A stretch of 64,000 bases of DNA from Streptomyces vietnamensis (GTDB lineage: Bacteria; Actinomycetota; Actinomycetes; Streptomycetales; Streptomycetaceae): assembly GCF_000830005.1 (NCBI RefSeq), contig NZ_CP010407.1, forward strand, positions 3,453,001 through 3,517,000. The letters are read 5' to 3'. The notes beneath the pieces are model-generated. The model had not been told where the DNA came from, did no database searches, and saw only the letters and a program-made list of their open reading frames with translations. The translations under genes and the position numbers were made by a program. Shown here piece by piece: positions 10,701 to 16,929 of this stretch. The stretch's first letter is position 1. The number at the start of each line of letters is the position of its first letter.

Positions 10701-12491
10701 CTCGGAGTCGTACACCTCGAAGGAGTACGACAGCGCCTCGGGCCAGGCGTCGGCGTCGCTCGCGTAGACGAGCAGCTCCGGCTGGAGGGTGTGCGCCTGG
10801 AAGTTCTCCGGCGGATACTGGGCGTTGACCTGCGGCTTGGTGTTCGCCGTGTACGTCAGGTCGAGCGCCGGGCGGAAACCGGCCGTGGCCGAGTTGTCCG
10901 AGTGGAACTTCTTCCAGTGGAGCATGTCGCCGGTCGGCGCGGTCAGCGCGAGACCGTAGTTCGCCCCGCCGGTGGCGACCTGGGTGAACCAGGACGTCGA
11001 CAGGGAGACCGGCATCTTCACGCCGACGGTGGTGGCGCCGGTGTCGTTGGTGCACGAGGCCCCGGGCGCGGGCGTGGCGGTGCCGATGGCGGCGCCGTAC
11101 GTGGGACCGGGGTAGGCGACCGTGGACGGGGTCCAGGACTGCGTGACCGGGTGGACCGAGAAGTCCTCGGGCGTGCAGGTCGAGGACCACAGCGCGTACA
11201 CGTTGAGGGTCGCGGCGGACACCCGCTGGCCCTTCAGCGTCGTGCCGAGCGAGGAGAACTGCAGGAACGAGTTCGCCTTGTTGGTGCCCGAGTCGTACGA
11301 GCCGACCTTGATCATCGTCTCGGTGGAGTGGTCGCCACCGATGGTGTTCTGGACGTACGTCGAGTTCGACGAGGTCACCGTCGGGTCGATGCTGACCGGG
11401 TAGACCCGCTCGGGGTCGTCCAGCCAGGCGCGGTCGGCGGTCATCCGCAGGGCCGGCTCGCCGTCGACGGTCGTCAGCTCGTAGCTGACGTCCCGCGACT
11501 GGGCGGCGTCGCCGGAGCGCCGGTCGACCTTCGAGTCCTCCATGTACGCGTGCGGGATGGTCGCGGTGACCTCGCCCGACGCGTCCGTGAACTCGACGTC
11601 GCCGTCGGCCGCGATCCGCGGGGTCAGGCCCTTGACGTCGAGGGGGAAGACCCAGGAGTTGGCGGCCTGCGGGGAGCGCAGGACGACGTACTCCTTGAAG
11701 CCCTCGGCGAGGGGGACGAGGCGCACGTCGGTGTCAGGCAGGACGTCCGCGTAGGTCAGCGTGCCGTCGGCGGCCGTGGTGGGCTCGGACTTGGCGGCGC
11801 CGCGCAGCGCGTAGGCCAGGGACCGGCCGGAGCCGAAGTCCACGGAGGCCAGCTGCCGGTCGGCGGCGGTCGGCGCGAACTCGACGTCGAGGGAGTTGGC
11901 GGTCTGCTGGAGACGGCCGTCCTTGTCCTCGGTCAGGCTCGTGTCGATCGGCTTCCAGGTGCCGTCGGACGCCTTGAAGTTCGCCCGGCCGGTGTAGTGG
12001 CGGACGGTCGTCGAACCGTCGGCGTTGACGAAGTAGTCCGAGGTCTCCGTGGACTTCTTCGCGTCACGCCTGCTGGTGCGCGGGTCGAAGCTGTTCTTGC
12101 CGCCCGGCGCCTTGCCGGTGGTGACGTCGGCGGGGTCGTCGGTCTCGCGCGCGAAGGGGGGCAGTTCGCCCTTGCCCTTGCCCGGCTTGCGACCGGCCTC
12201 GCCCTCGTTGCTGGTGGACGCCGCGGAGGCCTTGTGGCTCTTGCCGCGGGCGGTGCCGCCCCGCTGGTCGGGGGTGTCGAGCGGATTGTGCTGCAGCCAG
12301 TTCCACATACCCGAGAGGGAGAGCTCGGGCATCTTCACCGGTTCGAGCGTGACGCCCGCGGCGACCGCCGATTCGGTAGAAACCATGAGGAACATGGAGA
12401 TGAGGACGAAAAGAGCCGTAGCCCTCCACCTGTGCCTGCCGGTGCGACCCGGTGGCTGTGGTCGAGGGCTACGGACCCGGCGTATATGCAT
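1743..12491 (-). CDS. secreted RHS/YD-repeat polymorphic toxin, Hint and WHH nuclease tip
   Basis: A 3582-residue WapA-like contact toxin. In order: a basic N-terminus with a hydrophobic core (about residues 27-45) as signal peptide; a DNRLRE-like beta region (about 370-550); YD/RHS repeats interrupted by three LamG-like lectin folds (about 900-1140, 1190-1415, 1930-2140); an RHS core end with YSPQTGQFNSRDT and GVDPTGHW (about 2945-2990); a Lys/Arg-rich helical stretch (about 2998-3124); glycine-zipper hydrophobic segments; a pretoxin Hint domain (about 3298-3462, ending His-Asn-Cys); and a 118-residue tip. The tip has VPFDAQGFPDFT, then W3553-N-H-H and a GHTGG end, as in HNH/ENDO VII nucleases of the WHH group. 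Family knowledge says the shell encloses the tip and Hint cleaves it free. The ATG at 12491 has an AAAGG upstream. The next gene encodes its SUKH immunity protein. The DNA/RNA target is unknown. Confidence 0.93.
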   Translation of the reverse strand: MHIRRVRSPRPQPPGRTGRHRWRATALFVLISMFLMVSTESAVAAGVTLEPVKMPELSLSGMWNWLQHNPLDTPDQRGGTARGKSHKASAASTSNEGEAGRKPGKGKGELPPFARETDDPADVTTGKAPGGKNSFDPRTSRRDAKKSTETSDYFVNADGSTTVRHYTGRANFKASDGTWKPIDTSLTEDKDGRLQQTANSLDVEFAPTAADRQLASVDFGSGRSLAYALRGAAKSEPTTAADGTLTYADVLPDTDVRLVPLAEGFKEYVVLRSPQAANSWVFPLDVKGLTPRIAADGDVEFTDASGEVTATIPHAYMEDSKVDRRSGDAAQSRDVSYELTTVDGEPALRMTADRAWLDDPERVYPVSIDPTVTSSNSTYVQNTIGGDHSTETMIKVGSYDSGTNKANSFLQFSSLGTTLKGQRVSAATLNVYALWSSTCTPEDFSVHPVTQSWTPSTVAYPGPTYGAAIGTATPAPGASCTNDTGATTVGVKMPVSLSTSWFTQVATGGANYGLALTAPTGDMLHWKKFHSDNSATAGFRPALDLTYTANTKPQVNAQYPPENFQAHTLQPELLVYASDADAWPEALSYSFEVYDSENPDTPVATSGVIAERSWKVPAGKLTWSKNYNWYVSVTDGYDSVMYSASRFSTTVPQPPVTSGLAMNTDGHDFDPSDGNYTTDDTDADVPVIGPSLEIERAYNSLDPRVDSAFGAGWSTVVDMKAAEVKDSSGAVTSVVITYPGGEQVAFGRNGNGTFQPPLGRYARLEAVTTAPVGYKLTDKDFTAYAFTQPTAKTGVYAVSSITDYAGRAETFTYNASKQLTKISNTTSKRNLTIAWATPAGATVPHVDTVATDPSTVGDASTAQTWKYGYTGDQLTSVCPPADWSKCTTYTYATGNHHRTTVLDADPYAYWRLGEAAGQTVSKDAVDANQGKYNGLYRNVTLGSASLLAGSTQKTATFNGTTSYVEMPSAPGATPSYTTLSTWFKTTQAGGVLFYYGDKPLSDPNPVANTTYNTPALYVGTDGKLRGCLATGLCMTTLTSTASVNDGQWHQAVLTGAGNTQTLYLDGVSQGSKAGQIKDWNTPYITLGAGVNTDGWPAMNATDQLGHFAGQMAETAIYTEPLTADVITAQYQAAKRSAGLLQKITTPNGKVESSVVYGTTDDLVLQATDANGGTWKLNPATITGSSQVYRSAVMGSAPGGYWRLGDTGGAAQAANELHTGFGTYNTATQGVAGPFGTGDNTAVSFNGTSSWVELPYGPLHAKPDRSVELWFKTAKPGVIMSDQSLAPNNAGGTAGSWSDLLYVGADGKLRGHWWSSTCNGNAVIGSTASVTDNAWHHAVLSASGTTQTLYLDGAKQQSCTGAPNDQTTSRTFIGAGFSKWYSSPGDVSYFTGSIAEVAVYQDGLTEDEVAQHWSAYKASSGIAPVRTVKLTDPTDKTLTYVYDAEMGNRLLAAVDTNGNRTTYGYDTAGFLHTITDANGNRSISGHDIRGNTVSQTTCQDTAANKCSTEYSTFYPDATTAFPPMDLRNDLVLTERDGRSSGPTDDTYKTSYAYDTNGQLLSVTTPPVAGFPNGRTATTTYTTATTPAAEGGTAVTPAGLVATVTTAGGRKTSYSYFSNGDLAEITDANGAKVKYTYDNLGRQVSKTEISDAFPAGLVTSQTYDKNDQVTTETTPPTTNRITGAKHQAKTTTAFDPDGNILSQTVSDLTGGDAARVTSMTYDANNQMITRTDPGGDTTSFEYDVYGNKVKETDPAGNVNTYTFDGEQRPLTTNLLNYTGDPFNPSPATTLVQESRAYDPAGRLASVTDAMGWVTAYTYTDDGLSATVVRKDPQTGKQFTEQANTYDAAGNLIEQITDDGQKRSTFTVDAADRTTTSTEDPNGFARSTKVSYDPDDNVVTETETDPTTGDVSTTDTRYDGLGNVTGNTVHDGTTAPVARYKLDETTGYGLADSSGGNSTGTHGTGMHWNTDRGGSAVFDGDANSYAQTTGPVVNTAGSFTVATWVRLDDTTANHSFLAQDGTVGSTFQLYYSTAYGWTFNRTSADMSGPVLARATSGTAAVTAGTWTHLVGVYDQEAAKIRLYVNGTLAQETAYTTPWEGTGPLQIGRRRASNAYGEYHKGALDDIQVYQEALTPAQITALKGGTLPAAGSTVRTASWDLDQRGLPTSMTDANGNTTDYGYDESGQQTSVTEPVVNAEKNGAAPEALRPVSMTGYNTFGEPTESSDPLGNVEITAYDGEGQESSTTSPDYLAPGATTPIKATSYNEYNKLGQVTAEVDPLGNRTTYSYTQLGDLASVTEPGGGTTKYTYDTNGDQLSATRPNGAREESTWDYLGRPVTSTDIVRQPTQRAYTDINEYDAPGGELSRTVSATGVTQSYKYNSVGEVIETTDGAGNVSKFTYDMDGQVLKATDPDGTSTRNTYDGFGQLTKIEDLDATGAVLRSSSSTYDRAGNPLTLTDYRGHAKTFTYDSSGLVTKLVEPVSATESITTTYGYDVGGNLTRFTDGRGNPFITTYNTWGLPESTIEPSTPTHPDLADRTFTAVYDQGGRPKEMRSPGGVTVSYEYDAKSRLVKQSGTGAEAATVDHTYDYDADDRITAVAGAGVDKNTFTYDDRGLLLSASGPSGASSFAYNADGAMTSRTDASGTSTYGYDTAGRLKTVNDGATGTTATYAYNQNNDITSIDYGTGKSKRSFGYDALQRLTSDKLTSPTGKDLASVTYGYDANDNETSKTTTGVAGAKANTYTYDWANRLTSWNDGTTTEAYGYDASGNRTRVGGDTYTYDARNRLTSDGHNSYVYTARGTLSSVTDEGGRTTQMKADAFNRVMQEGDRSYTYDGLDRVLEAKDETGTAIHTFQYSGDDNDVASDGVTSYSRNADGSLVGVKTAISSVLAFTDVHDDVVAQFTATGEALTGSTTYSPFGKVLQTSGMVGALGYQSGWTDPETAKVNMAARWYSPQTGQFNSRDTVSNSGIPDSIGANRYAYANGNPMTGVDPTGHWFEWAKKAIKKVTKKVTKTVKSAWKKTKATVKKAAKVVKRAAKAVKRAVKKVVHRAKRAVRRAVHYVADSVRKVKRYVKRTYHRVKRAVHKVVKHVKQAVRKVAKAVKNVAHKVVKAAKKVGRAVKKAAKATANFVKQHASTIASVAVGIAVFAGCTALTAGAGAIGCAALAGAAGNAVGYAMSDGPKTLGGFALAVGVGALTGAVGGVGGRFAANAVGKLASGALGRIASGAAEGATDGALGGAIEYGTSCVNSEEGCSVGGAAKATAIGAAMGGVFGAAGSARGPKSKTPPEPDAKPSQPSGSCPISRGTPHSFTAATPVLLADGKTKKISEVKAGDKVLTAEPGKKTKEVHEVKQVIVTKTDRDYVDVTVATKAGPKTIQTTKHHQFYESTHDAWTQAGDLKVGQKLQNGEGAPTAIVEVKSYTAQRVTYDLSIEGLHTYFVVAGAVVTSADVLAAVDTSAAVLVHNCGGSVRGHTPACTCATGGTPVGPRNAGLAGGTHPKTGVPFDAQGFPDFTGHVDPATPDVWITLTGDRAKDFAAADKAAGINAAYRKGKWTWNHHQDCGRMQLVNMKIHSKTGHTGGFSIC

Positions 12492-12645
12492 GGGTCAGCC
12501 TTTACTTACGCGCTACTTACAAAGCCTCGCGAGACTGCCTCATGACCGGTCACCAGCTCCATGCAGGGTCCCGGTTTTTACTCTTGCTTTGCTGAACGGA
12601 AGGAACCCTTCCGCGCTTGTCCGATTCCGCCTGATTCGGCGTCGC

Positions 12646-13266
12646 TCAGCCGTCGGCCGCGAGCCGCTTCACCGTCGCCGTGACGTCGTCCTTCAGGGAC
12701 GCCCCGGGCGCCACCCGGGTCAGGTTGTCGCGGGCGGGACCGTCGCCCGCGCCGACCGTCACGAACCGGACCTCCGGATGCTTCGCCGCCGCCGCCTCGG
12801 CGGCCTTCGCCTGCGGCGCACCCGAGGCGACGACGATCTCGCAGTCCCGCTGCACCAGGCCGTTGAGGAACGGGCGGGCGTTCGCCACCGACTGCTCCCC
12901 CGTCACCGGCACGAACGTCACCCGGATCCGCTTGTCCAGGGACGCGGCCTGCATCCCCTCCCAGACCGGGGCCGCCGGCGCGCCCGTCACGATGCCCTTG
13001 TCGTCGGTGAGCAGACAGGCGTCGTAGTCCTTGTAGGAGCGGGCCCGGGTGTCGGGCGGGGTGCCCGAGTCGTCCCCGCCCGCGAACAGCCGGACGCCGA
13101 GGAGACCGAGGGCGATGACCAGGACGGACCCCAGGGCCCAGCCGGCCCGGCCGCGCAGGGCCCCCGCCGTCGCGGCGAGCACGCCGCGGACGTCGAGGCC
13201 GGACTCGGCCGCCTCCTTCTTGGCCGCTTCGCGCTCGGCGAGGCGCCAGGTACGACGGGTCTTCAT
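12646..13266 (-). CDS. membrane-anchored BMP-like substrate-binding protein
   Basis: A 206-residue protein with a charged N-terminus (MKTRRTWRLAEREAAKKEA), one transmembrane segment (about residues 44-62, WALGSVLVIALGLLGVRLF) and an outside domain starting DYDACLLTDDKGIVTG. That opening and the later segments VWEGMQAA and VRFVTVGAG resemble the BMP/PnrA family of periplasmic-binding proteins, which bind nucleosides. It covers only about half of a full binding protein, so ligand binding is doubtful and it may be a sensor-like or structural relative. The ATG at 13266 overlaps the upstream stop in an ATGA, implying translational coupling with the membrane protein before it. Much of the long in-frame upstream extension is arginine/proline-rich shadow and was rejected. 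Confidence 0.65.
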   Translation of the reverse strand: MKTRRTWRLAEREAAKKEAAESGLDVRGVLAATAGALRGRAGWALGSVLVIALGLLGVRLFAGGDDSGTPPDTRARSYKDYDACLLTDDKGIVTGAPAAPVWEGMQAASLDKRIRVTFVPVTGEQSVANARPFLNGLVQRDCEIVVASGAPQAKAAEAAAAKHPEVRFVTVGAGDGPARDNLTRVAPGASLKDDVTATVKRLAADG

Positions 13267-13619
13267 CGAGAGGCCCCCTTGGCGTCCTTCGCGTCCTTCG
13301 CGGTGAGGCAGTGCACCGCCGCGCCCACGGTGGAGGTCGCGAGCAGGACCACGTCGAGGAGGTACGGGGCGCCGTGGGTCTCCACCGGGGTCAGGGCGAT
13401 CTGGAAGCACCACCCGACGGAGACCGCCGTGAACAGCAGCACGGCCAGCCAGTCGCCGCGCGTCCCCCGGCGCAGGGCGAGGACCAGCGAGGGCACGAGA
13501 CCGAGGACCCCGAGGCTCAGCAGCGGCACGGCGGCGAGCACCGTCCGGACCCACAGGACCGGCAACCCGGTTCGGCGCGGAGGTTCCGCGCCCTTCTCCA
13601 AGGAAACGGCCTGGTTCAC
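13263..13619 (-). CDS. small integral membrane protein
   Basis: A 118-residue protein from a GTG at 13619, with GAGAGG about 9 bases upstream. It has three or four hydrophobic segments (VLWVRTVLAAVPLLSLGVLG, WLAVLLFTAVSVGWCF and YLLDVVLLATSTVGAAVH) and a short charged tail ending TAKDAKDAKGASR. Its stop overlaps the start of the BMP-like gene in an ATGA, so the two form an operon and probably work together at the membrane. No family that I can name. Confidence 0.6.
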   Translation of the reverse strand: MNQAVSLEKGAEPPRRTGLPVLWVRTVLAAVPLLSLGVLGLVPSLVLALRRGTRGDWLAVLLFTAVSVGWCFQIALTPVETHGAPYLLDVVLLATSTVGAAVHCLTAKDAKDAKGASR

Positions 13620-13735
13620 GATCGGGGACCTCTCACGGATGTGCGCACGCGGACTTCGCACGCGCGTACTGCAGGGAACGCCGTACGGTACATCTCCCCC
13701 CGGGAAGATCACCCCCGGGGTCCCCGACGGCACCG

Positions 13736-14485
13736 TCAGACGATGCGGTGCCGGACCCACACGTTGGGCTCGACGTAGACCGCGTAGCCGCGCGTGGCCT
13801 CGCAGTGCACCGGGACCAGGGCGCCCTTCACCTCGACCGGGCCGTCCGTGTCGAAGGGCAGGCCGGTCCACTCCCGCCACTGCTCGAGAGAGCCGGAGAC
13901 CGTCATCGAGGCCGGGGCGACCGCCTCGATCACGCCGCCCGCGCGCACGTGGACGCGGAGCCACGGGTCGTGCGGCAGGCCGTCGGCCTCACGGGTGCGG
14001 AAGGCGTACTCGTGGATGGAGGCCTCGGCCTCCAGGTGCTTGCCGTTGGGCCGGACCGGGGCGACCAACTCGGCGAAGCCGCGCTTGCCGGCGTTCTCCC
14101 GCATGGCGGCGAGCATCGTGTGCGAGATGCCCTTGCCGAGGTGGTCGAGGTGGACGGTGATCTCGATCGCGCTCACGGTGTCGGTCTCCCGGCCGTGCCG
14201 CAGGTCGGAGAAGGCCCAGTTGAGGACCTCGTCCCAGCCGCGGGCGGGCAGCGCGCGCCGACCGTCGACGTCGAGCGCGAAGGGCACGCTGAAGCCACGG
14301 GCGACGACCGCGTTCTCGGCGTCGGTGGCGACGAGCACGTATTCCGGGAACTCCCGGACGATCCGGCCCATGTTGGCCCAGCCGACCGGGTCGTACATCA
14401 TGAACTCGGGCCACAGGTCCTTCATGGACCACATCGCCCCTTCGAGCTCGGGTCGTTCGGCGAGGGTGGTGACGTTCAGGTCCAT
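13736..14485 (-). CDS. GNAT-like acetyltransferase family protein
   Basis: A 249-residue soluble protein. The segment VSAIEITVHLDHLGKGISHTMLAAMRENAGKRGFAELVAPVRPNGK has the layout of GNAT motif A/B: a beta strand, a loop that binds the CoA pyrophosphate (here HLGKGISH in place of the usual Q/R-x-x-G-x-G/A), then a helix and a strand leading to V-R-P. Such proteins transfer acyl groups from acyl-CoA to amines; the substrate here is unknown. It is probably a single-gene unit. The start at 14485 is the only good ATG, although no strong ribosome-binding site is seen. Confidence 0.6.
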   Translation of the reverse strand: MDLNVTTLAERPELEGAMWSMKDLWPEFMMYDPVGWANMGRIVREFPEYVLVATDAENAVVARGFSVPFALDVDGRRALPARGWDEVLNWAFSDLRHGRETDTVSAIEITVHLDHLGKGISHTMLAAMRENAGKRGFAELVAPVRPNGKHLEAEASIHEYAFRTREADGLPHDPWLRVHVRAGGVIEAVAPASMTVSGSLEQWREWTGLPFDTDGPVEVKGALVPVHCEATRGYAVYVEPNVWVRHRIV

Positions 14486-14539
14486 GCGGGCAGGTTAAAG
14501 ATCGTTCACCCGACCGCTCAAACGTTTTTCCGCCGGGTA

Positions 14540-15202
14540 CTACGGCAGCTTCTGCTGCGGGCAGGTGTGGAGGACCCGCTTCATCGCGTCCCGCTCCCCC
14601 GCCGTCACCCACACCCCGTACTTCTTCTTCACCGCGATCTGCCGGGCCACGTACGTGCAGCGGTAGGCGCTGTTCGGCGGCAGCCAGGTCGCGGCGTCGC
14701 CGTCGGACTTGCGGCGGTTGGTGGCGGCGTCGACGGCGAGGAGGTTGAGCGGGTCGTTGGCGAAGCGGCGCCGGGTCTCGCCGTCCCACTTCTGCGCCCC
14801 CTTCTGCCAGGCGTCGGAGAGCGCGACGACATGGTCGATGTCGACCTGGGAGCGGCCCCTGACGTAGCGGACGGTGGTGCCGGTGTACGGGTCGTCGGTG
14901 AGCGTGCCGGAGGCGACCTTGCAGTGACCGTCCGTGAACCGGACGCCGGTCAGGTCGCGCTTGAGGATGTCGTCGCGGGTCCCGCAGCCGTTCTTGTCGA
15001 CGTCCACCCAGGAGCGGCCGAACTTCTCCCGCGCGTAGCCGGTCTTCGGGGCCCGGCCCTTGACGGTGAGCGTGTCCACGGCGGCGAGCGCCGTACCCGG
15101 CGCGGCGGGCGTCCCGCCCGTTCCGCCCGACGAGCAGGCGCCGGCCATGAGGACGGTGGTGACGGCGAGGGCCGCGGGCAGGAGCGTTCGACGTGTCAGC
15201 AC
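14540..15202 (-). CDS. HNH endonuclease family lipoprotein (DUF1524/GmrSD-like)
   Basis: A 220-residue exported protein. The N-terminus MLTRRTLLPAALAVTTVL leads to a lipobox (MAGAC), so Cys23 should be lipidated after cleavage. The mature part carries the signature of the small secreted DUF1524-type HNH family: VDIDHVVALSDAWQKG (His124 in DIDH), NDPLNLLAVDAATNRRKSD, then WLPPNSAYRCTYVARQIAVK. The fold is a beta-beta-alpha-metal nuclease, and in GmrSD the related domain cuts modified DNA. Here an outer-surface role in nucleic-acid scavenging is the simple inference. The GTG at 15202 was chosen because it places the signal peptide correctly. Confidence 0.85.
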   Translation of the reverse strand: MLTRRTLLPAALAVTTVLMAGACSSGGTGGTPAAPGTALAAVDTLTVKGRAPKTGYAREKFGRSWVDVDKNGCGTRDDILKRDLTGVRFTDGHCKVASGTLTDDPYTGTTVRYVRGRSQVDIDHVVALSDAWQKGAQKWDGETRRRFANDPLNLLAVDAATNRRKSDGDAATWLPPNSAYRCTYVARQIAVKKKYGVWVTAGERDAMKRVLHTCPQQKLP

Positions 15203-15256
15203 CCTGGGATCCTAGGCCGCGACACACCGGACCCTTCGGATCTTTGGTCCCGAATC

Positions 15257-15302
15257 GGACGGACCGAAGGGCCCGGGATGGACGGATCGAAGGGCCCGGG
15301 AT
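15257..15302 (-). repeat. two 23-bp tandem repeats beside a stop codon
   Basis: Two direct copies of a 23-bp unit (core gaagggcccgggat) differ at one base. They lie 10 bases past the stop of the SCO6745-family gene. The unit contains a self-complementary GGGCCC, and a further inverted match (cccttcggatc) lies just to the left, so it may also fold as a 3' hairpin. Confidence 0.75.
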
Positions 15303-15312
15303 CGAGGCGGCG

Positions 15313-16176
15313 TCAGATCTTGCCGATGCCGAGCGTGTTCTCGGAGGGCAGCAGGCCCGAGCCGATGATGGTGAGCCAGGGGCCGCCGAGGAGGTCGGCG
15401 AGGCGGGTGGTGGCCTCCGGGCCGAGGGCGGTCCAGGGACCGGCGGCCAGTTCGTCCGTGCGGCGCTCCACCTCCGCGCGCAGGGCGTGGCCCTCGGCCG
15501 TGGCGGCGCCGTCTGTAGCCAGGAGGCCCCGGGCCGTCAGGCGTTCGCGGGCGGCGGCCCATGCGTCCTCGCTCCAGCCCCTGCTCTCGAAGACCGGTTC
15601 CGGTGCGGCGCCGACGGCCGCGAAGGAGACGAGCGACTCGGCCGGGTCGAGGCCTGCGGCGATCAGGGCGGCGATGTGGCCGTCGCCCCGGTGCTCGCGC
15701 AGGATCGTCGCCGCCTGCCAGAGGACGAGGTGCGGGGCCTCGGGCCAGGGCAGCTCGGCGTGGGCGGCGGCGAGCGGGCGGCCTTCGAGGCCGGCCGACC
15801 CGGCGGCGCGGCGGGCGAGGTCGGCCGCCTCGGCGAGCTCCGGGCTGCCGAGCGTCTCGTCGCCGAGGAGGCGCCGGTAGATCCGGTCGACGGCGCGGAG
15901 CCGGGCGGCGAGCACGTCGGCGGGGGTGGCGACCTCCCAGGCGGCGGGGACGTGCCGGGCGACCTTCTCGGGGCTGAAGCCGTAGAAGGCGGAGGCGACC
16001 CGGACCGGTCCGACGGGGCCGAGGGCGGCGGCGCGCCACGCGAAGTAGGAGGGCCAGCGGTCGGCGGTCTCGTAGCCGAGGGCGGCGGCCTCGTCGAAGG
16101 CCTCGGGGGCGTAGTAGAGCACGGAGTGCAGGGGTTCGAGCAGGTGCCACATCTGACGTACGCGAGCGGTGTCCAC
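15313..16176 (-). CDS. SCO6745 family protein
   Basis: A 287-residue protein of the SCO6745 family, common in actinomycetes. The N-terminal pattern RVRQMWHLLEPLHSVLYYAPEAF, followed by YFAWRAAALGPV and ASAFYGFSP, is characteristic. The C-terminal half looks like a winged-helix arrangement (WAAARERLTARGLLATDGAAT). The biochemical role is unknown. The GTG at 16176 is preceded by GGGAGGA at good spacing. It is divergent from a TetR regulator, and a perfect palindrome lies 25 bases upstream of its start, so it is probably repressed by that TetR protein. Confidence 0.8.
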   Translation of the reverse strand: MDTARVRQMWHLLEPLHSVLYYAPEAFDEAAALGYETADRWPSYFAWRAAALGPVGPVRVASAFYGFSPEKVARHVPAAWEVATPADVLAARLRAVDRIYRRLLGDETLGSPELAEAADLARRAAGSAGLEGRPLAAAHAELPWPEAPHLVLWQAATILREHRGDGHIAALIAAGLDPAESLVSFAAVGAAPEPVFESRGWSEDAWAAARERLTARGLLATDGAATAEGHALRAEVERRTDELAAGPWTALGPEATTRLADLLGGPWLTIIGSGLLPSENTLGIGKI

Positions 16177-16201
16177 GGTGTCCTCCCGGCCTCATTCACA
16201 T

Positions 16202-16216
16202 CTTGTCAGTGACAAG
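16202..16216. promoter_or_regulatory. TetR operator 1 (perfect palindrome)
   Basis: The 15-bp perfect palindrome CTTGTCAGTGACAAG lies in the divergent promoter region between the SCO6745 gene and the TetR gene. A near copy lies 35 bp away (centre to centre). The pairing strongly suggests binding by the adjacent regulator. Confidence 0.7.
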
Positions 16217-16236
16217 ATTGCACCCCGGCGCGGGAA

Positions 16237-16251
16237 CTTGTCAATGACTAG
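16237..16251. promoter_or_regulatory. TetR operator 2, overlapping the -35 box
   Basis: CTTGTCAATGACTAG, an imperfect copy of operator 1, covers the -35 hexamer of the tetR promoter. Binding here would give autorepression. Confidence 0.65.
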
Positions 16252-16265
16252 ATGGCGGCTAGGCT
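16238..16265 (+). promoter_or_regulatory. promoter of tetR gene, probably leaderless
   Basis: TTGTCA, a 16-bp spacer, then TAGGCT; six bases later comes the ATG at 16272. There is no ribosome-binding site before the ATG. A -10 box about 7 bases before a start codon is the usual layout of leaderless Streptomyces transcripts. Confidence 0.55.
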
Positions 16266-16271
16266 GCTGCC

Positions 16272-16856
16272 ATGACCACGAGCCGGAGCACCTACCACCA
16301 CGGCGACCTGCGGCAGGCGATCCTCGCCGCCGCGCTCGACGTGATCGCCGCCGAGGGCCCCGGGGGGCTGAGCCTGCGCGACCTCGCCCGCCGCGCGGGC
16401 GTCTCGCACGCCGCCCCCGCCCACCACTTCAAGGACCGCACGGGCCTGCTCACGGCCATCGCCACCGAGGGGTACGAGCTCCTCGCCGCGACCCTCGCCG
16501 ACACCCCCGAGCTACGCGAACGCGGGGTGCGGTACGTCCGGTTCGCCGTCGCGCACCCGGCGCACTTCCAGGTCATGTTCCAGCCCGACCTACACCGCGC
16601 CGACGACCCGGAGCTGCTCGCCGCGAAGGAGCGGGCCGCCGCCGAGCTCCGCGCGGGCGTCACCGCGCTCCCCGCCGGCACCGACGCCCCCCGCGACACC
16701 GGCGTCGCCGCCTGGTCCCTGGCCCACGGCTTCGCGACCCTGCTGCTCACCCACAACCTCGACGCGCCGCTCGGCGGCCGAGACCCGGGCGAGGTGTTCC
16801 GCGGACTGACCGGACTGCTCAGTTCCGCTCAACTCGGCGACGGAGCAGGGGAATAG
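16272..16856 (+). CDS. TetR/AcrR family regulator (WHG-type C-terminus)
   Basis: A 194-residue repressor. An N-terminal TetR helix-turn-helix is clear: YHHGDLRQAILAAALDVIA, then LSLRDLARRAGVSHAAPAHHF ending in the usual F-K-D-R-x-GL. The ligand domain has AHPAHFQVMF, typical of the WHG-domain (TetR_C_33-like) subgroup. It is divergent from the SCO6745-family gene, with two operators between them, one on its own -35 box, so it should control both genes. The secreted SGNH hydrolase starts 73 bases downstream, so read-through could add it to the regulon. The ligand is unknown. Confidence 0.92.
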   Translation: MTTSRSTYHHGDLRQAILAAALDVIAAEGPGGLSLRDLARRAGVSHAAPAHHFKDRTGLLTAIATEGYELLAATLADTPELRERGVRYVRFAVAHPAHFQVMFQPDLHRADDPELLAAKERAAAELRAGVTALPAGTDAPRDTGVAAWSLAHGFATLLLTHNLDAPLGGRDPGEVFRGLTGLLSSAQLGDGAGE

Positions 16857-16929
16857 CCAGAGTCGATCAAGACTTGTCCCTGGTCGTGCGCACAGGAGAA
16901 GCCACCGCACACGACAACGGGGAGAACAC

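Noticed and set aside
1725..12545. Very long plus-strand open frames (about 969 and 2599 codons) opposite the RHS gene
   Set aside because: They are antisense shadows of a high-GC gene. Their translations are Arg/Gly/Val/Asp-rich low-complexity text with no domain, while the minus strand gives a coherent RHS protein.
13267..13554. N-terminal extension of the BMP-like protein by 96 codons
   Set aside because: The extension is Arg/Pro/Gly-rich, lies over the membrane-protein gene in another frame, and the ATG at 13266 forms an ATGA coupling.
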